From: JAHEGP01 sp963792875
Lineage (GTDB): Bacteria > Pseudomonadota > Gammaproteobacteria > Pseudomonadales > JAHEGP01
Assembly: GCA_963792875.1 (NCBI GenBank)
Contig: CAWBXV010000003.1
Span: forward strand, 124,001-188,000
Direction: 5' to 3'
DNA length: 64,000 nt
This document shows, piece by piece, positions 43,737 to 51,757 of the stretch (positions are counted from its first letter, which is position 1; each line of letters starts with the position of its first letter). Below the pieces are notes generated by a model, which saw nothing but the letters and a program-made list of their open reading frames with translations, searched no databases and had not been told where the DNA came from. The position numbers were made by a program, and so were the translations under genes.

Positions 43737-44636
43737 TCAGCCGTGGTGCTGTCTGATAAAGTTACCCAGCAGTCGATAATCCCGCTCCCTGGGGCTGGTC
43801 TTGCGCCAGGCCAGGCCGATGGAACGGCTGATCCTGGCCTCGTCGAATGCCCGGGTTGCGGCGTCGGTGCCGCTGAGTATTCTGGCGTTCACGGCCATCT
43901 CTGGCAACAGCGTGATGCCGATATTATTGGCCACCATCTGTACGATGGTGTTGAGGCTGGTGGCGGAAAAGGGTACCGAGAACTGGTTGCTCTTGAGCTT
44001 GCAGGCGTCGAGCGCGTGGTCCCGCAGGCAGTGGCCGTCCTCCAGCAGCAGCAGGTCCTGCCCCTGCAGGTCGCGGGTGTGCAGCGCGGGCCGCTGCAGC
44101 AGCGGGTGATCCGGCGGACAGCACAGCAGCAGGCGGTCGTCGAACAGCGGCATGAGTTCGGCGTTATCGACGGCATAGGGCAGCGCCAGCAGGAGTATAT
44201 CCAGCTCGCCGAAGGTCAGCGCGTCGACCAGGTTGGCGCTCAGATCTTCGCGGATGTAGAGCTGGCATTTGGGGTAGGCGACGCGCAGTGCGTTGAGCAG
44301 TTCGGGCAGAATGAACGGCGCTATGGTGGGGATCACCCCCAGCCGCAGTTTGCCGCTGAGAGGTTCGCGCGAGGCGTCGCAGAGGCTGATGAGGTCTTCG
44401 ACGTGGTTCAGAATCGTCCTGCTGCGGGCGACGAATGCCTCTCCCAGCGGGCTCAGCATGACGCGGCGGTGGTCCCGCTCCACCAGGACGACGCCCATGT
44501 TCTGCTCGAGCTCCTGTATGCCGGTGCTGAGCGTGGATTGCGACACGTGGCACTGCTCGGCGGCTTTGCCGAAATGGCGGGTGCGGCCCAGCGTGCAGAG
44601 GTATTTCAACTGTTTTAAGGTGGGCGCGTGGCTCAT
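43737..44636 (-). CDS. oxyR: OxyR, hydrogen peroxide-sensing LysR regulator
   Basis: This 299-residue LysR-type activator has an N-terminal helix-turn-helix (HFGKAAEQCHVSQSTLSTGI). Its regulatory domain contains GHCLRDHALDACKL, in which Cys203 and Cys212 keep the nine-residue spacing of the disulfide pair Cys199/Cys208 of E. coli OxyR. The start is MSHAPTLKQLKYL at 44636; the frame upstream is open but unlike OxyR. It is divergent from the rubrerythrin operon (145 bp), which it probably controls. Confidence 0.92.
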   Translation of the reverse strand: MSHAPTLKQLKYLCTLGRTRHFGKAAEQCHVSQSTLSTGIQELEQNMGVVLVERDHRRVMLSPLGEAFVARSRTILNHVEDLISLCDASREPLSGKLRLGVIPTIAPFILPELLNALRVAYPKCQLYIREDLSANLVDALTFGELDILLLALPYAVDNAELMPLFDDRLLLCCPPDHPLLQRPALHTRDLQGQDLLLLEDGHCLRDHALDACKLKSNQFSVPFSATSLNTIVQMVANNIGITLLPEMAVNARILSGTDAATRAFDEARISRSIGLAWRKTSPRERDYRLLGNFIRQHHG

Positions 44637-44781
44637 CGGAAAAATCGATCGGGGCAATATATAAAATTCATTGTACAGATTGTATGCTTGCGCATAGGCT
44701 GATCTCAAGCCCATTGGAGAGGCCCAGGCGCAAGCGCCGTGCAGCCCTTGCGTCTTCATCAGAATGCTTCAGGAGAAACCG
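44637..44781. promoter_or_regulatory. Divergent oxyR-rubrerythrin promoter region
   Basis: This 145-bp region has an AT-rich core (AATATATAAAATTCATTGTAC around 44657-44677) that is unusual in this GC-rich window. LysR regulators typically bind between divergent genes. I do not see an unambiguous OxyR consensus site. Confidence 0.4.
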
Positions 44782-45201
44782 ATGTCTTTGAAAGATTCCA
44801 AAACCGAAGAAAATCTGAAGGCTGCCTTCGCCGGCGAGTCCCAGGCCAATCGTCGCTATCTCTACTTCGCCGCCAAGGCCGACGTCGAGGGTTATAACGA
44901 TGTGGCAGCGGTTTTCCGCTCGACCGCCGAGGGTGAAACCGGCCACGCGCACGGCCACCTCGAATACCTCGAGGAAGTGGGCGATCCCGCTACCGGACTG
45001 CCGATCGGCAGCACGTCCAACAACCTCAAGGCCGCCATCGCCGGTGAGACGCACGAGTACACCGACATGTACCCGGGCATGGCCAAATCGGCCCGGGAAG
45101 AGGGCTTTGACGAGATCGCCGACTGGTTTGAGACGCTGGCCAAGGCCGAGCGCAGCCACGCCAACCGCTTCCAGAAGGCGCTGGATGCGCTCGACGACTA
45201 A
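44782..45201 (+). CDS. Rubrerythrin, short form without rubredoxin domain
   Basis: This 139-residue ferritin-like diiron protein has FAGESQANRRYLYFAAKA, GETGHAHGHLEYLEEV, the central GETHEYTDMYPGMAKSA and AERSHANRF, which provide the diiron glutamates and histidines. The C-terminal CxxCG rubredoxin domain of classical rubrerythrin is absent. It probably reduces peroxide with electrons from the Fe-S protein encoded downstream. AGGAG lies 7 bp before ATG 44782. Confidence 0.92.
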   Translation: MSLKDSKTEENLKAAFAGESQANRRYLYFAAKADVEGYNDVAAVFRSTAEGETGHAHGHLEYLEEVGDPATGLPIGSTSNNLKAAIAGETHEYTDMYPGMAKSAREEGFDEIADWFETLAKAERSHANRFQKALDALDD

Positions 45202-45298
45202 GCAGCGTTGAGGGCCCTGGCCCGGGAGCGCGAGCGTCCCGGGCTGCGCCCATGGATTGCCAGTGGCCTCGGGGCTTCAACAGCAGAGGGTTTTAGCC

Positions 45299-46654
45299 AT
45301 GAGCAATAGCAAACCGCCGCCTCGGGAGGGTAGCCTGGATGCTCCCACCCGGCACCCGCTTGATTGGCGATCGGCCGCATTCTATGACCGCGCCACGCTG
45401 AATCGTGAGCTGGAGCGCGTGTACGACATCTGCCACGGGTGCCGGCGCTGCGTCAGCCTGTGCGAGGCGTTTCCCACCTTGTTCGACCTGGTGGACGAAT
45501 CGGAGACCATGGAAGTCGACGGGGTAGACGCGGCGGATTACAGCAAGGTGGCCGACCAGTGCTATCTCTGCGACATGTGCTACATGACCAAGTGCCCGTA
45601 CGTGCCCCCGCACGAGTGGGCGGTGGACTTTCCCCACCTGATGCTGCGCAGCAAGGCGGTGGACTTCAAGGAAAAGGGCGCGTCCCTCCGCAACCGCATG
45701 CTGACCAGCACCGACCTGGTGGGCAGGGCGGCAACCATCCCGGTGGTCGATGTGACGGTCAACGCCCTCAACGCCAATGCAACCTTCCGCAAGCACCTCG
45801 AGGGCGTCGCCGGCGTGCACCGCGAGGCGCCGGTGCCGCGCTATCACAGCAAGACCCTGCGCAAACGGGTGGGGCCGATGACCGGCGAGATCAACCCGGT
45901 CCCGGTGGGGCAGACCACCGGCAAGGTGGCGCTGTACGCCACCTGCTACGGCAACAATAACAGCCCCGAGGTGGGCGTGGATATCTACAAGGTATTCCAG
46001 CATAACGGCGTCCAGATAGAGCTGGTGCCGTCTGAGCGTTGCTGCGGCATGCCCAAGCTGGAGCTGGGCGACCTGGAATCGGTGGACCGCGCCCGGCAGG
46101 CCAATATCCCGGTGCTGGCGGCGCTGGTCGACCAGGGCTATGACCTGATCGCCCCGGTGCCCTCCTGCGTGCTCATGTACAAGCAGGAGCTGCCGCTGAT
46201 GTTTCCCGACGATCCCGACGTGCTCAAGGTAAAGCACGCCTTTTACGATATCTTCGAGTACCTGTGGCTGCGCCACAAGGGCGGCGCCCTCAACACCGAA
46301 TTCAAGCGCGGCCTGGGTGACGTCAGCTACCACGTCGCCTGTCACCTGCGGGTGCAGAACGTCGGCATCAAGGCCCGCGACATTCTGAGCATGGTGCCGG
46401 ACACCCGCGTTCACGCCCAGGAGCGCTGCTCCGGGCACGACGGCACCTATGCCGTGCGCGTGGAGACGCACGACAATTCGGTGAAGATCGCCCGTCCGGT
46501 GGTGCGCAAGATCGATCAGCTCAAGCCTGATCATCTGGCCAGCGATTGCCCGATGGCGGGCACCCAGCTGGCCACGCTGGCGCAGTCCGTCAGCCGTTCG
46601 CAGCATCCTGTCACCCTCTTGCGCAAGGCCTATGGCCTGCCTGGCCCGGAGTAA
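45299..46654 (+). CDS. GlpC/HdrD-like iron-sulfur protein
   Basis: This 451-residue protein has an N-terminal pair of 4Fe-4S motifs (CHGCRRCVSLCEAFP and CYLCDMCYMTKCPYVPP). Two CCG-type cysteine-rich domains follow (ATCYGNNN ... ERCCGMPKLELG, and ACHLRVQN ... ERCSGHDGTY). This is the layout of GlpC and heterodisulfide-reductase-related electron-transfer proteins. It sits between rubrerythrin and DUF3501, a recurrent three-gene set, and is likely the electron donor in the set. Confidence 0.88.
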   Translation: MSNSKPPPREGSLDAPTRHPLDWRSAAFYDRATLNRELERVYDICHGCRRCVSLCEAFPTLFDLVDESETMEVDGVDAADYSKVADQCYLCDMCYMTKCPYVPPHEWAVDFPHLMLRSKAVDFKEKGASLRNRMLTSTDLVGRAATIPVVDVTVNALNANATFRKHLEGVAGVHREAPVPRYHSKTLRKRVGPMTGEINPVPVGQTTGKVALYATCYGNNNSPEVGVDIYKVFQHNGVQIELVPSERCCGMPKLELGDLESVDRARQANIPVLAALVDQGYDLIAPVPSCVLMYKQELPLMFPDDPDVLKVKHAFYDIFEYLWLRHKGGALNTEFKRGLGDVSYHVACHLRVQNVGIKARDILSMVPDTRVHAQERCSGHDGTYAVRVETHDNSVKIARPVVRKIDQLKPDHLASDCPMAGTQLATLAQSVSRSQHPVTLLRKAYGLPGPE

Positions 46655-46657
46655 TGT

Positions 46658-47257
46658 ATGAAAAAGCTGTCCCGCGCCGATCTGTGGTCGCTTGAAGAGT
46701 ATGCCGAGCGCCGCCCGGCGTTCCGCGCTCAGGTCATCGCTCACAAGAAGCTGCGCCAGGTGGCGCTCGACGAACACGCCCGCCTCTATTTCGAGGACGA
46801 GACCACGGTGCGCTATCAGATTCAGGAGATGCTGCGCATCGAGAAGGTGTTCGAGGCCCAGGGCATCGAAGACGAACTGGAGGCCTACAATCCGCTCATT
46901 CCGGACGGTTCCAACTGGAAGGCGACCTTCATGCTGGAATACGACGACCCGCAGGAGCGCCAGCGCCGGGTGACGCAGCTCATAGGCATCGAGGACAAGG
47001 TCTGGGTGCAAGTGGAGGGCTGCGACCGGGTCTATGCCATCGCCGATGAAGACCTGTCGCGCGACGACGGCACCAAGACCTCAACGGTGCACTTTCTGCG
47101 CTTCGAGCTGACCCGGGACATGGTCAGCGCGGTCAGCAGCGGTGCCGCCATCAGCGCCGGCATCGATCACCCGGGGCTGCCGGTCGCGGGCCTCGCGCTG
47201 CCGGACCCGGTCCGCGCCGCGCTGGCCGCTGACCTGGTGCAGCCCGCGCCCCACTGA
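46658..47257 (+). CDS. DUF3501 family protein
   Basis: This 199-residue soluble protein starts KKLSRADLWSLEEYAERRP and contains YFEDETTVRYQIQEMLRIEKVFE, as in the DUF3501 family. It begins 3 bp after the Fe-S protein and is clearly cotranscribed with it and rubrerythrin. Function unknown; its constant association suggests a role in the same peroxide-related electron chain. Confidence 0.9.
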   Translation: MKKLSRADLWSLEEYAERRPAFRAQVIAHKKLRQVALDEHARLYFEDETTVRYQIQEMLRIEKVFEAQGIEDELEAYNPLIPDGSNWKATFMLEYDDPQERQRRVTQLIGIEDKVWVQVEGCDRVYAIADEDLSRDDGTKTSTVHFLRFELTRDMVSAVSSGAAISAGIDHPGLPVAGLALPDPVRAALAADLVQPAPH

Positions 47258-47523
47258 GCGTCGCCACGGCCGGCAGCGCCTCGCGCAGCGGCACCGCGGA
47301 CCACGCTGCGGGCCAGCAACCGCTGCAGGCCGGGCGCTGTCCGCGGGCGTTGCCCGGGCCCTGTCTAACTTGGTAGAGTGGGGGCGTTGTGCGAATGACA
47401 GGCCAGGCGGGCGGTAGCCGCTGGCGTCAGACAAGGGGCAATAGCGGATCCTGCGGCCGGCACCGGGCGTTCACGGCGCGATGCCGGCCGGGGTCCTGTG
47501 CCGAGTGATGGAGCTGCGGAGCA

Positions 47524-48297
47524 ATGGAGCGTCACATGAAGAGAGCGCATGCAATCGTCGAGCTGTGTTGGGCGGGGGTCGCCGCCTGCATCCTTTCGAG
47601 CCACGCCGTGGCCGGTGAAGGCCCGCACTGGGAGTACAGCGGGCCCCATGGCCCCGCGCAATGGGGTGAGCTGTCCGAGGAATTCGCCACCTGCAGCGTC
47701 GGCAGCAATCAGTCGCCCATCGATATCCGCAAGGAAAATATCGTCAAGGCCGATCTGACGCCGCTGCATCTGAACTACCAGGTGCAGACCACCGAGATCG
47801 TGAACAACGGCCACACCCTGCAGATCAACGTCGAGAAGGGTGCCTACCTGGAGGTCGATGGCCAACGCTTCGAGCTTGCACAGTTCCACATGCACTCGCC
47901 CAGCGAACACACCATCGACGGCGACCACTATCCGCTGGAGCTGCACTTCGTGCATTACAGCCCCGAAGGTGAGGTGGCGGTCCTGGGGATACTGTTCAAA
48001 GAGGGTGAAAGGCATCCGTCGGTGACCCGGGTGGAGGATGTCGCCCCGGCCAAGGGCGAGCGGGCAGCGCTGCGGTTTGCGCTGACCGATCTGGTAAAAA
48101 AGAGCGAAATTCCCTCCTATTACCGCTACAGCGGCTCACTGACCACGCCGCCCTGCAGCGAAGGCCTGCGTTGGTTTCTGTGGCCCGCGCTCATCGAGGT
48201 CTCCAAGGAGCAGATCGATGCCTACGTGAAACTGATCGGCCACGATGCGCGCAATGTCCAGCCGCTCCATGGGCGCATGGTGCTGTTTGCCGAGTGA
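47524..48297 (+). CDS. Periplasmic alpha-carbonic anhydrase
   Basis: This 257-residue enzyme has a signal peptide cleaved near HAVA-GEGPHW. It converts CO2 and water to bicarbonate and a proton. Zinc ligands are the two histidines of QFHMHSPSEH and the one in ELHFVHYS. The family segments NQSPIDI and SGSLTTPPCSEGLRW are present. ATG 47536 is an equally good start. It is followed by the formaldehyde and formate dehydrogenase genes, so it may handle the CO2 they release. Confidence 0.93.
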   Translation: MERHMKRAHAIVELCWAGVAACILSSHAVAGEGPHWEYSGPHGPAQWGELSEEFATCSVGSNQSPIDIRKENIVKADLTPLHLNYQVQTTEIVNNGHTLQINVEKGAYLEVDGQRFELAQFHMHSPSEHTIDGDHYPLELHFVHYSPEGEVAVLGILFKEGERHPSVTRVEDVAPAKGERAALRFALTDLVKKSEIPSYYRYSGSLTTPPCSEGLRWFLWPALIEVSKEQIDAYVKLIGHDARNVQPLHGRMVLFAE

Positions 48298-48382
48298 GCG
48301 GGCAGCGCCGGCGCCTGGTTGCCGCGGCGTGCCCTCCGACGATGGACCATCAAACTAGGCCGTTACTGGGAGCCGCGCACAC

Positions 48383-49489
48383 ATGAAGACGAGAGCAGCA
48401 GTCGCGTTTGCCCCGGGCAAGCCCCTGGACGTGATCGAGGTCGATCTCGAGGGCCCGCGGGCCGGCGAGGTGCTGGTTGAGATCAGGGCGACGGGCGTCT
48501 GCCACACCGATGCCTTTACCCTGTCCGGCGAGGACCCGGAGGGGGCGTTCCCCACCATCCTTGGCCACGAGGGCGCCGGGGTGGTCGTCGAGGTGGGGCC
48601 GGGCGTGACCAGCCTGCGGCCGGGCGATCACGTCATCCCGCTCTATACCGCGGAGTGCCGGCAATGCGAATACTGCCTGCACCCCCGAACCAACCTCTGT
48701 CAGGCCGTGCGCGCTACCCAGGGTCAGGGCCTGATGCCGGACGGGACCAGCCGCTTCTCGCTCGACGGCAGGCCGCTGCTGCACTACATGGGGTGCTCCA
48801 CGTTCTCCAACTACACCGTGCTGCCGGAAATCTCCCTGGCGAAGATTCGCGAAGACGCCCCCTTCGACAAGGTCTGCTACATCGGCTGCGGCGTCACCAC
48901 CGGCATCGGTGCGGTCGCCTTCACCATGAAGGTGGAGCTCGGCGCGACGGTCGCAGTGTTCGGACTCGGCGGTATCGGCCTCAACGTGATCCAGGGCGCG
49001 CGCATGGTGGGTGCCGCGCGCATCATCGGCGTTGACGTCAACCCGGCCAAGGTCGAGCTGGCCAGAAAATTCGGCATGACCGATTTCGTCAACCCCCGGG
49101 ACGTCGACGATGTGGTCGATCACATCGTGCAGCTCACCGGTGGCGGCGTCGACTACAGCTTTGAATGCATCGGCAATGTCAAAGTGATGCGCCAGGCGCT
49201 GGAGTGTTGCCACAAGGGGTGGGGTCAGAGCTGTATCATCGGCGTCGCCGGCGCCGGCCAGGAGATCGCCACGCGCCCTTTTCAGTTGGTGACGGGGCGA
49301 TCGTGGCGCGGCACGGCCTTTGGTGGTGCCCGGGGTCGCACCGATGTGCCGCGCATCGTCGACTGGTATATGGATGGCAGGATCAATATCGATGATCTCA
49401 TCACCCATACCATGCCCCTGCAGGACATCAACCGCGCCTTCGACCTGATGCACAGCGGCGAGAGCATCCGCTCCGTGGTCGTTTATTGA
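48383..49489 (+). CDS. frmA: S-(hydroxymethyl)glutathione dehydrogenase (class III ADH)
   Basis: This 368-residue zinc medium-chain dehydrogenase has CHTDAFTLSGEDPEG (catalytic zinc), GHEGAGVV, CRQCEYCLHPRTNLC (structural zinc), GLGGIGLNVIQGARMVGA (NAD) and GRTDVPRIVDWYM. It oxidises the glutathione adduct of formaldehyde to S-formylglutathione, and can reduce S-nitrosoglutathione. The next pathway enzyme, S-formylglutathione hydrolase, is not in the window. It is followed at 230 bp by the formate dehydrogenase operon. Confidence 0.95.
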   Translation: MKTRAAVAFAPGKPLDVIEVDLEGPRAGEVLVEIRATGVCHTDAFTLSGEDPEGAFPTILGHEGAGVVVEVGPGVTSLRPGDHVIPLYTAECRQCEYCLHPRTNLCQAVRATQGQGLMPDGTSRFSLDGRPLLHYMGCSTFSNYTVLPEISLAKIREDAPFDKVCYIGCGVTTGIGAVAFTMKVELGATVAVFGLGGIGLNVIQGARMVGAARIIGVDVNPAKVELARKFGMTDFVNPRDVDDVVDHIVQLTGGGVDYSFECIGNVKVMRQALECCHKGWGQSCIIGVAGAGQEIATRPFQLVTGRSWRGTAFGGARGRTDVPRIVDWYMDGRINIDDLITHTMPLQDINRAFDLMHSGESIRSVVVY

Positions 49490-49719
49490 CCGGCGCCATC
49501 GCGCCTCAATACCGGGCGCGCGATGCCGTGGCCTTGCGACGGCACAGCGGTTACGATCAGTGGTCCGCTGGCGTGCTGGCAGCGCTGCATCCGCGAGCGC
49601 GCGACGCCTGGTGGCGTGGTGCTCGAAGGAGGGTGGCCGGGGTCGCGCGATGCCTGCGCCCACCTCGGTGAGTGGCCGGAACGCCTACGATAACGACAAC
49701 TCCAAGGGAGGCAGCGCGC

Positions 49720-50211
49720 ATGGAGGGAAGCTCCGAACTGACCACCGCGGTCGCGGACATCGTCGCGGACATCGTCGAGGCAGACAAGCACCGTCCAGGG
49801 GCCTTGCTGCCCATTCTCCATGCCATTCAGGACCAGCTGGGTTATGTCCCGCCAGCCGCAGTGCCGCTGGTGGCGCGGGGGCTGCACCTGTCCCGTGCAG
49901 AAGTCCATGGCGTGATCAGCTTTTACCACGGCTTTCGCACCAGTCCACCGGGCCGGCACGTGCTGCAGGTCTGTCATGCCGAGGCCTGCCAGGCGATGGG
50001 CAGTCGCGCGCTGGCAGCGCATGCCCGGGACCGGCTCGGCGTCGAGTTCGGCCAGACCACGGCGGACGGCGCGATCACGCTGCAGGCCGTCTACTGCCTG
50101 GGTAATTGCGCCTGCCCGCCATCGGTACGGATCGGCGACGCCATCCATGCCAGAGTCGACGCAGCCAAGTTCGACCGGCTGGTCGCAGAGCTTACGAACG
50201 GCGAGGCTTGA
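49720..50211 (+). CDS. fdsG: NAD-dependent formate dehydrogenase gamma subunit
   Basis: This 163-residue 2Fe-2S subunit is homologous to NuoE. The cluster cysteines are in VCHAEACQAMG and YCLGNCACPPSV. GGGAGG lies 8 bp before ATG 49720, so the longer frame is rejected. First gene of fdsGBA-fdhD-fdsD; the complex transfers electrons from formate to NAD+ in the cytoplasm. Confidence 0.93.
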   Translation: MEGSSELTTAVADIVADIVEADKHRPGALLPILHAIQDQLGYVPPAAVPLVARGLHLSRAEVHGVISFYHGFRTSPPGRHVLQVCHAEACQAMGSRALAAHARDRLGVEFGQTTADGAITLQAVYCLGNCACPPSVRIGDAIHARVDAAKFDRLVAELTNGEA

Positions 50212-50214
50212 GTG

Positions 50215-51753
50215 ATGACGACACGCTATTTCGTGCCCCGTGAGACCACCGCCTGCGCCCTGGGTGCCGAGCAGGTGGCCAGCGCCCTGCAGCTGCTGCT
50301 GGGCGACGGAGAAGGCCTCGAGCGCAATGGCTCGCGCGGGGCGTATTGGCTCGAACCCCTGCTCGAAGTGGCGGCGGCCGGCCGGCGCGTCGCCTTCGGC
50401 CCGGTTGCGCCCGGTCAACTTCCGGATATTGTGGCCGCGGTGAGGGCCGGCCAGCCCGAGCGGCACCCCGATTACCTGGGGCCGGTCGACGAGTTGCCCT
50501 TTCTGGCTCGCCAGCAGCGGCTGACGTTCGCCCGCGTCGGCGTGGCCGACCCGCTGTCGCTCGAGGACTACCGTGCCCAGGGCGGCTGGCGGGCCCTGGA
50601 GCGGGCGCTGACCCTGACGTCCCAGGCTATTATCGACGAGCTCAAGCAATCCGGCCTGAGGGGGCGCGGCGGCGCCGCCTTCCCCGTGGGCATCAAGTGG
50701 CAGACGGTACACGATGCGCCGGCAGACCAGAAATACATCGCCTGCAACGCCGACGAAGGCGACTCGGGCAGCTTCGCCGACCGCCTGTTGATGGAGTCCG
50801 ACCCCTATCAACTGATCGAGAGCATGGTGATTGCCGGATGCGCGGTCGGTGCTACGCAGGGTTATATCTATCTGCGCTCCGAGTACCCGCTGGCCCGTGA
50901 CTTTCTCACGCGGGCCATCGAGACCGCCCGCGACGCTGGCTTCCTGGGGGAGTCGGTGCTGGGCTCGGGTCGGGCCTTCGAGCTGGAGCTGCGCCTGGGT
51001 GCGGAGGCGTACATCTGCGGCGAAGAGACCTCGATGCTGGAGAGCCTCGAGGGCAAGCGCGGCATGGTGCGGGTCAAGCCGCCGGTGCCGGCCTTGCAGG
51101 GCCTGTTCGGGCAACCCACGGTGGTACACAATGTGTTGACGCTGGCGGCGGTGACGACCGTGCTGGCCCACGGTGCTCAGCACTACTGCGATTTCGGCCA
51201 GGGGCGCTCGCGCGGCACACTCGCGCTGCAGCTGGCGGGCAACGTCCGCTGCGGTGGCTTGGTTGAGCTGGCATTTGGCGGCACGCTGCGTGAACTCATT
51301 GAGGATTTCGGTGGCGGATCCTTCAGTGGCAGACCGGTGCGGGCGGTGCAGGTTGGCGGACCGCTAGGCGCCTACCTGGCCGAGTCGCAATGGGATACGC
51401 CGTTGGACTACGAGGCCTTCGCCGCGGCCGGTGCGATGCTGGGTCACGGCAGTGTGGTCGTGTTCGATGACACCGTGGACATGGCCGCACAGGCGCGCTT
51501 TGCCATGGCGTTCTGCGCGCTGGAGTCCTGCGGCAAGTGCACGCCCTGCCGCATCGGCTCGGTGAGGGGGGTCGAGCTGATCGACCGGCTGGTGGCCAGC
51601 GACCACGGCGAAACGCTGGTCCCGCAGCTGCTGGAACTGTGCGAGACCATGGAGCTGGGCTCGCTGTGCGCGATGGGCGGGCTGACGCCGATGCCGGTGC
51701 GCAGCGCGCTGCAACATTTTCCCGCTGACTTCGGTCTCGGGGGGGAGGGTTAG
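50215..51753 (+). CDS. fdsB: NAD-dependent formate dehydrogenase beta subunit
   Basis: This 512-residue subunit is homologous to NuoF. A degenerate thioredoxin-like N-terminus (about 1-110) is followed by the FMN/NADH domain (GLRGRGGAAFPVGIKW, ACNADEGDSGSFADR) and the 4Fe-4S cluster region ESCGKCTPCRIGSVRG. It hands electrons to NAD+. The ATG is 3 bp after fdsG; GTG 50212 directly before is an alternative start. Confidence 0.94.
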   Translation: MTTRYFVPRETTACALGAEQVASALQLLLGDGEGLERNGSRGAYWLEPLLEVAAAGRRVAFGPVAPGQLPDIVAAVRAGQPERHPDYLGPVDELPFLARQQRLTFARVGVADPLSLEDYRAQGGWRALERALTLTSQAIIDELKQSGLRGRGGAAFPVGIKWQTVHDAPADQKYIACNADEGDSGSFADRLLMESDPYQLIESMVIAGCAVGATQGYIYLRSEYPLARDFLTRAIETARDAGFLGESVLGSGRAFELELRLGAEAYICGEETSMLESLEGKRGMVRVKPPVPALQGLFGQPTVVHNVLTLAAVTTVLAHGAQHYCDFGQGRSRGTLALQLAGNVRCGGLVELAFGGTLRELIEDFGGGSFSGRPVRAVQVGGPLGAYLAESQWDTPLDYEAFAAAGAMLGHGSVVVFDDTVDMAAQARFAMAFCALESCGKCTPCRIGSVRGVELIDRLVASDHGETLVPQLLELCETMELGSLCAMGGLTPMPVRSALQHFPADFGLGGEG

Positions 51754-51757
51754 CGCC

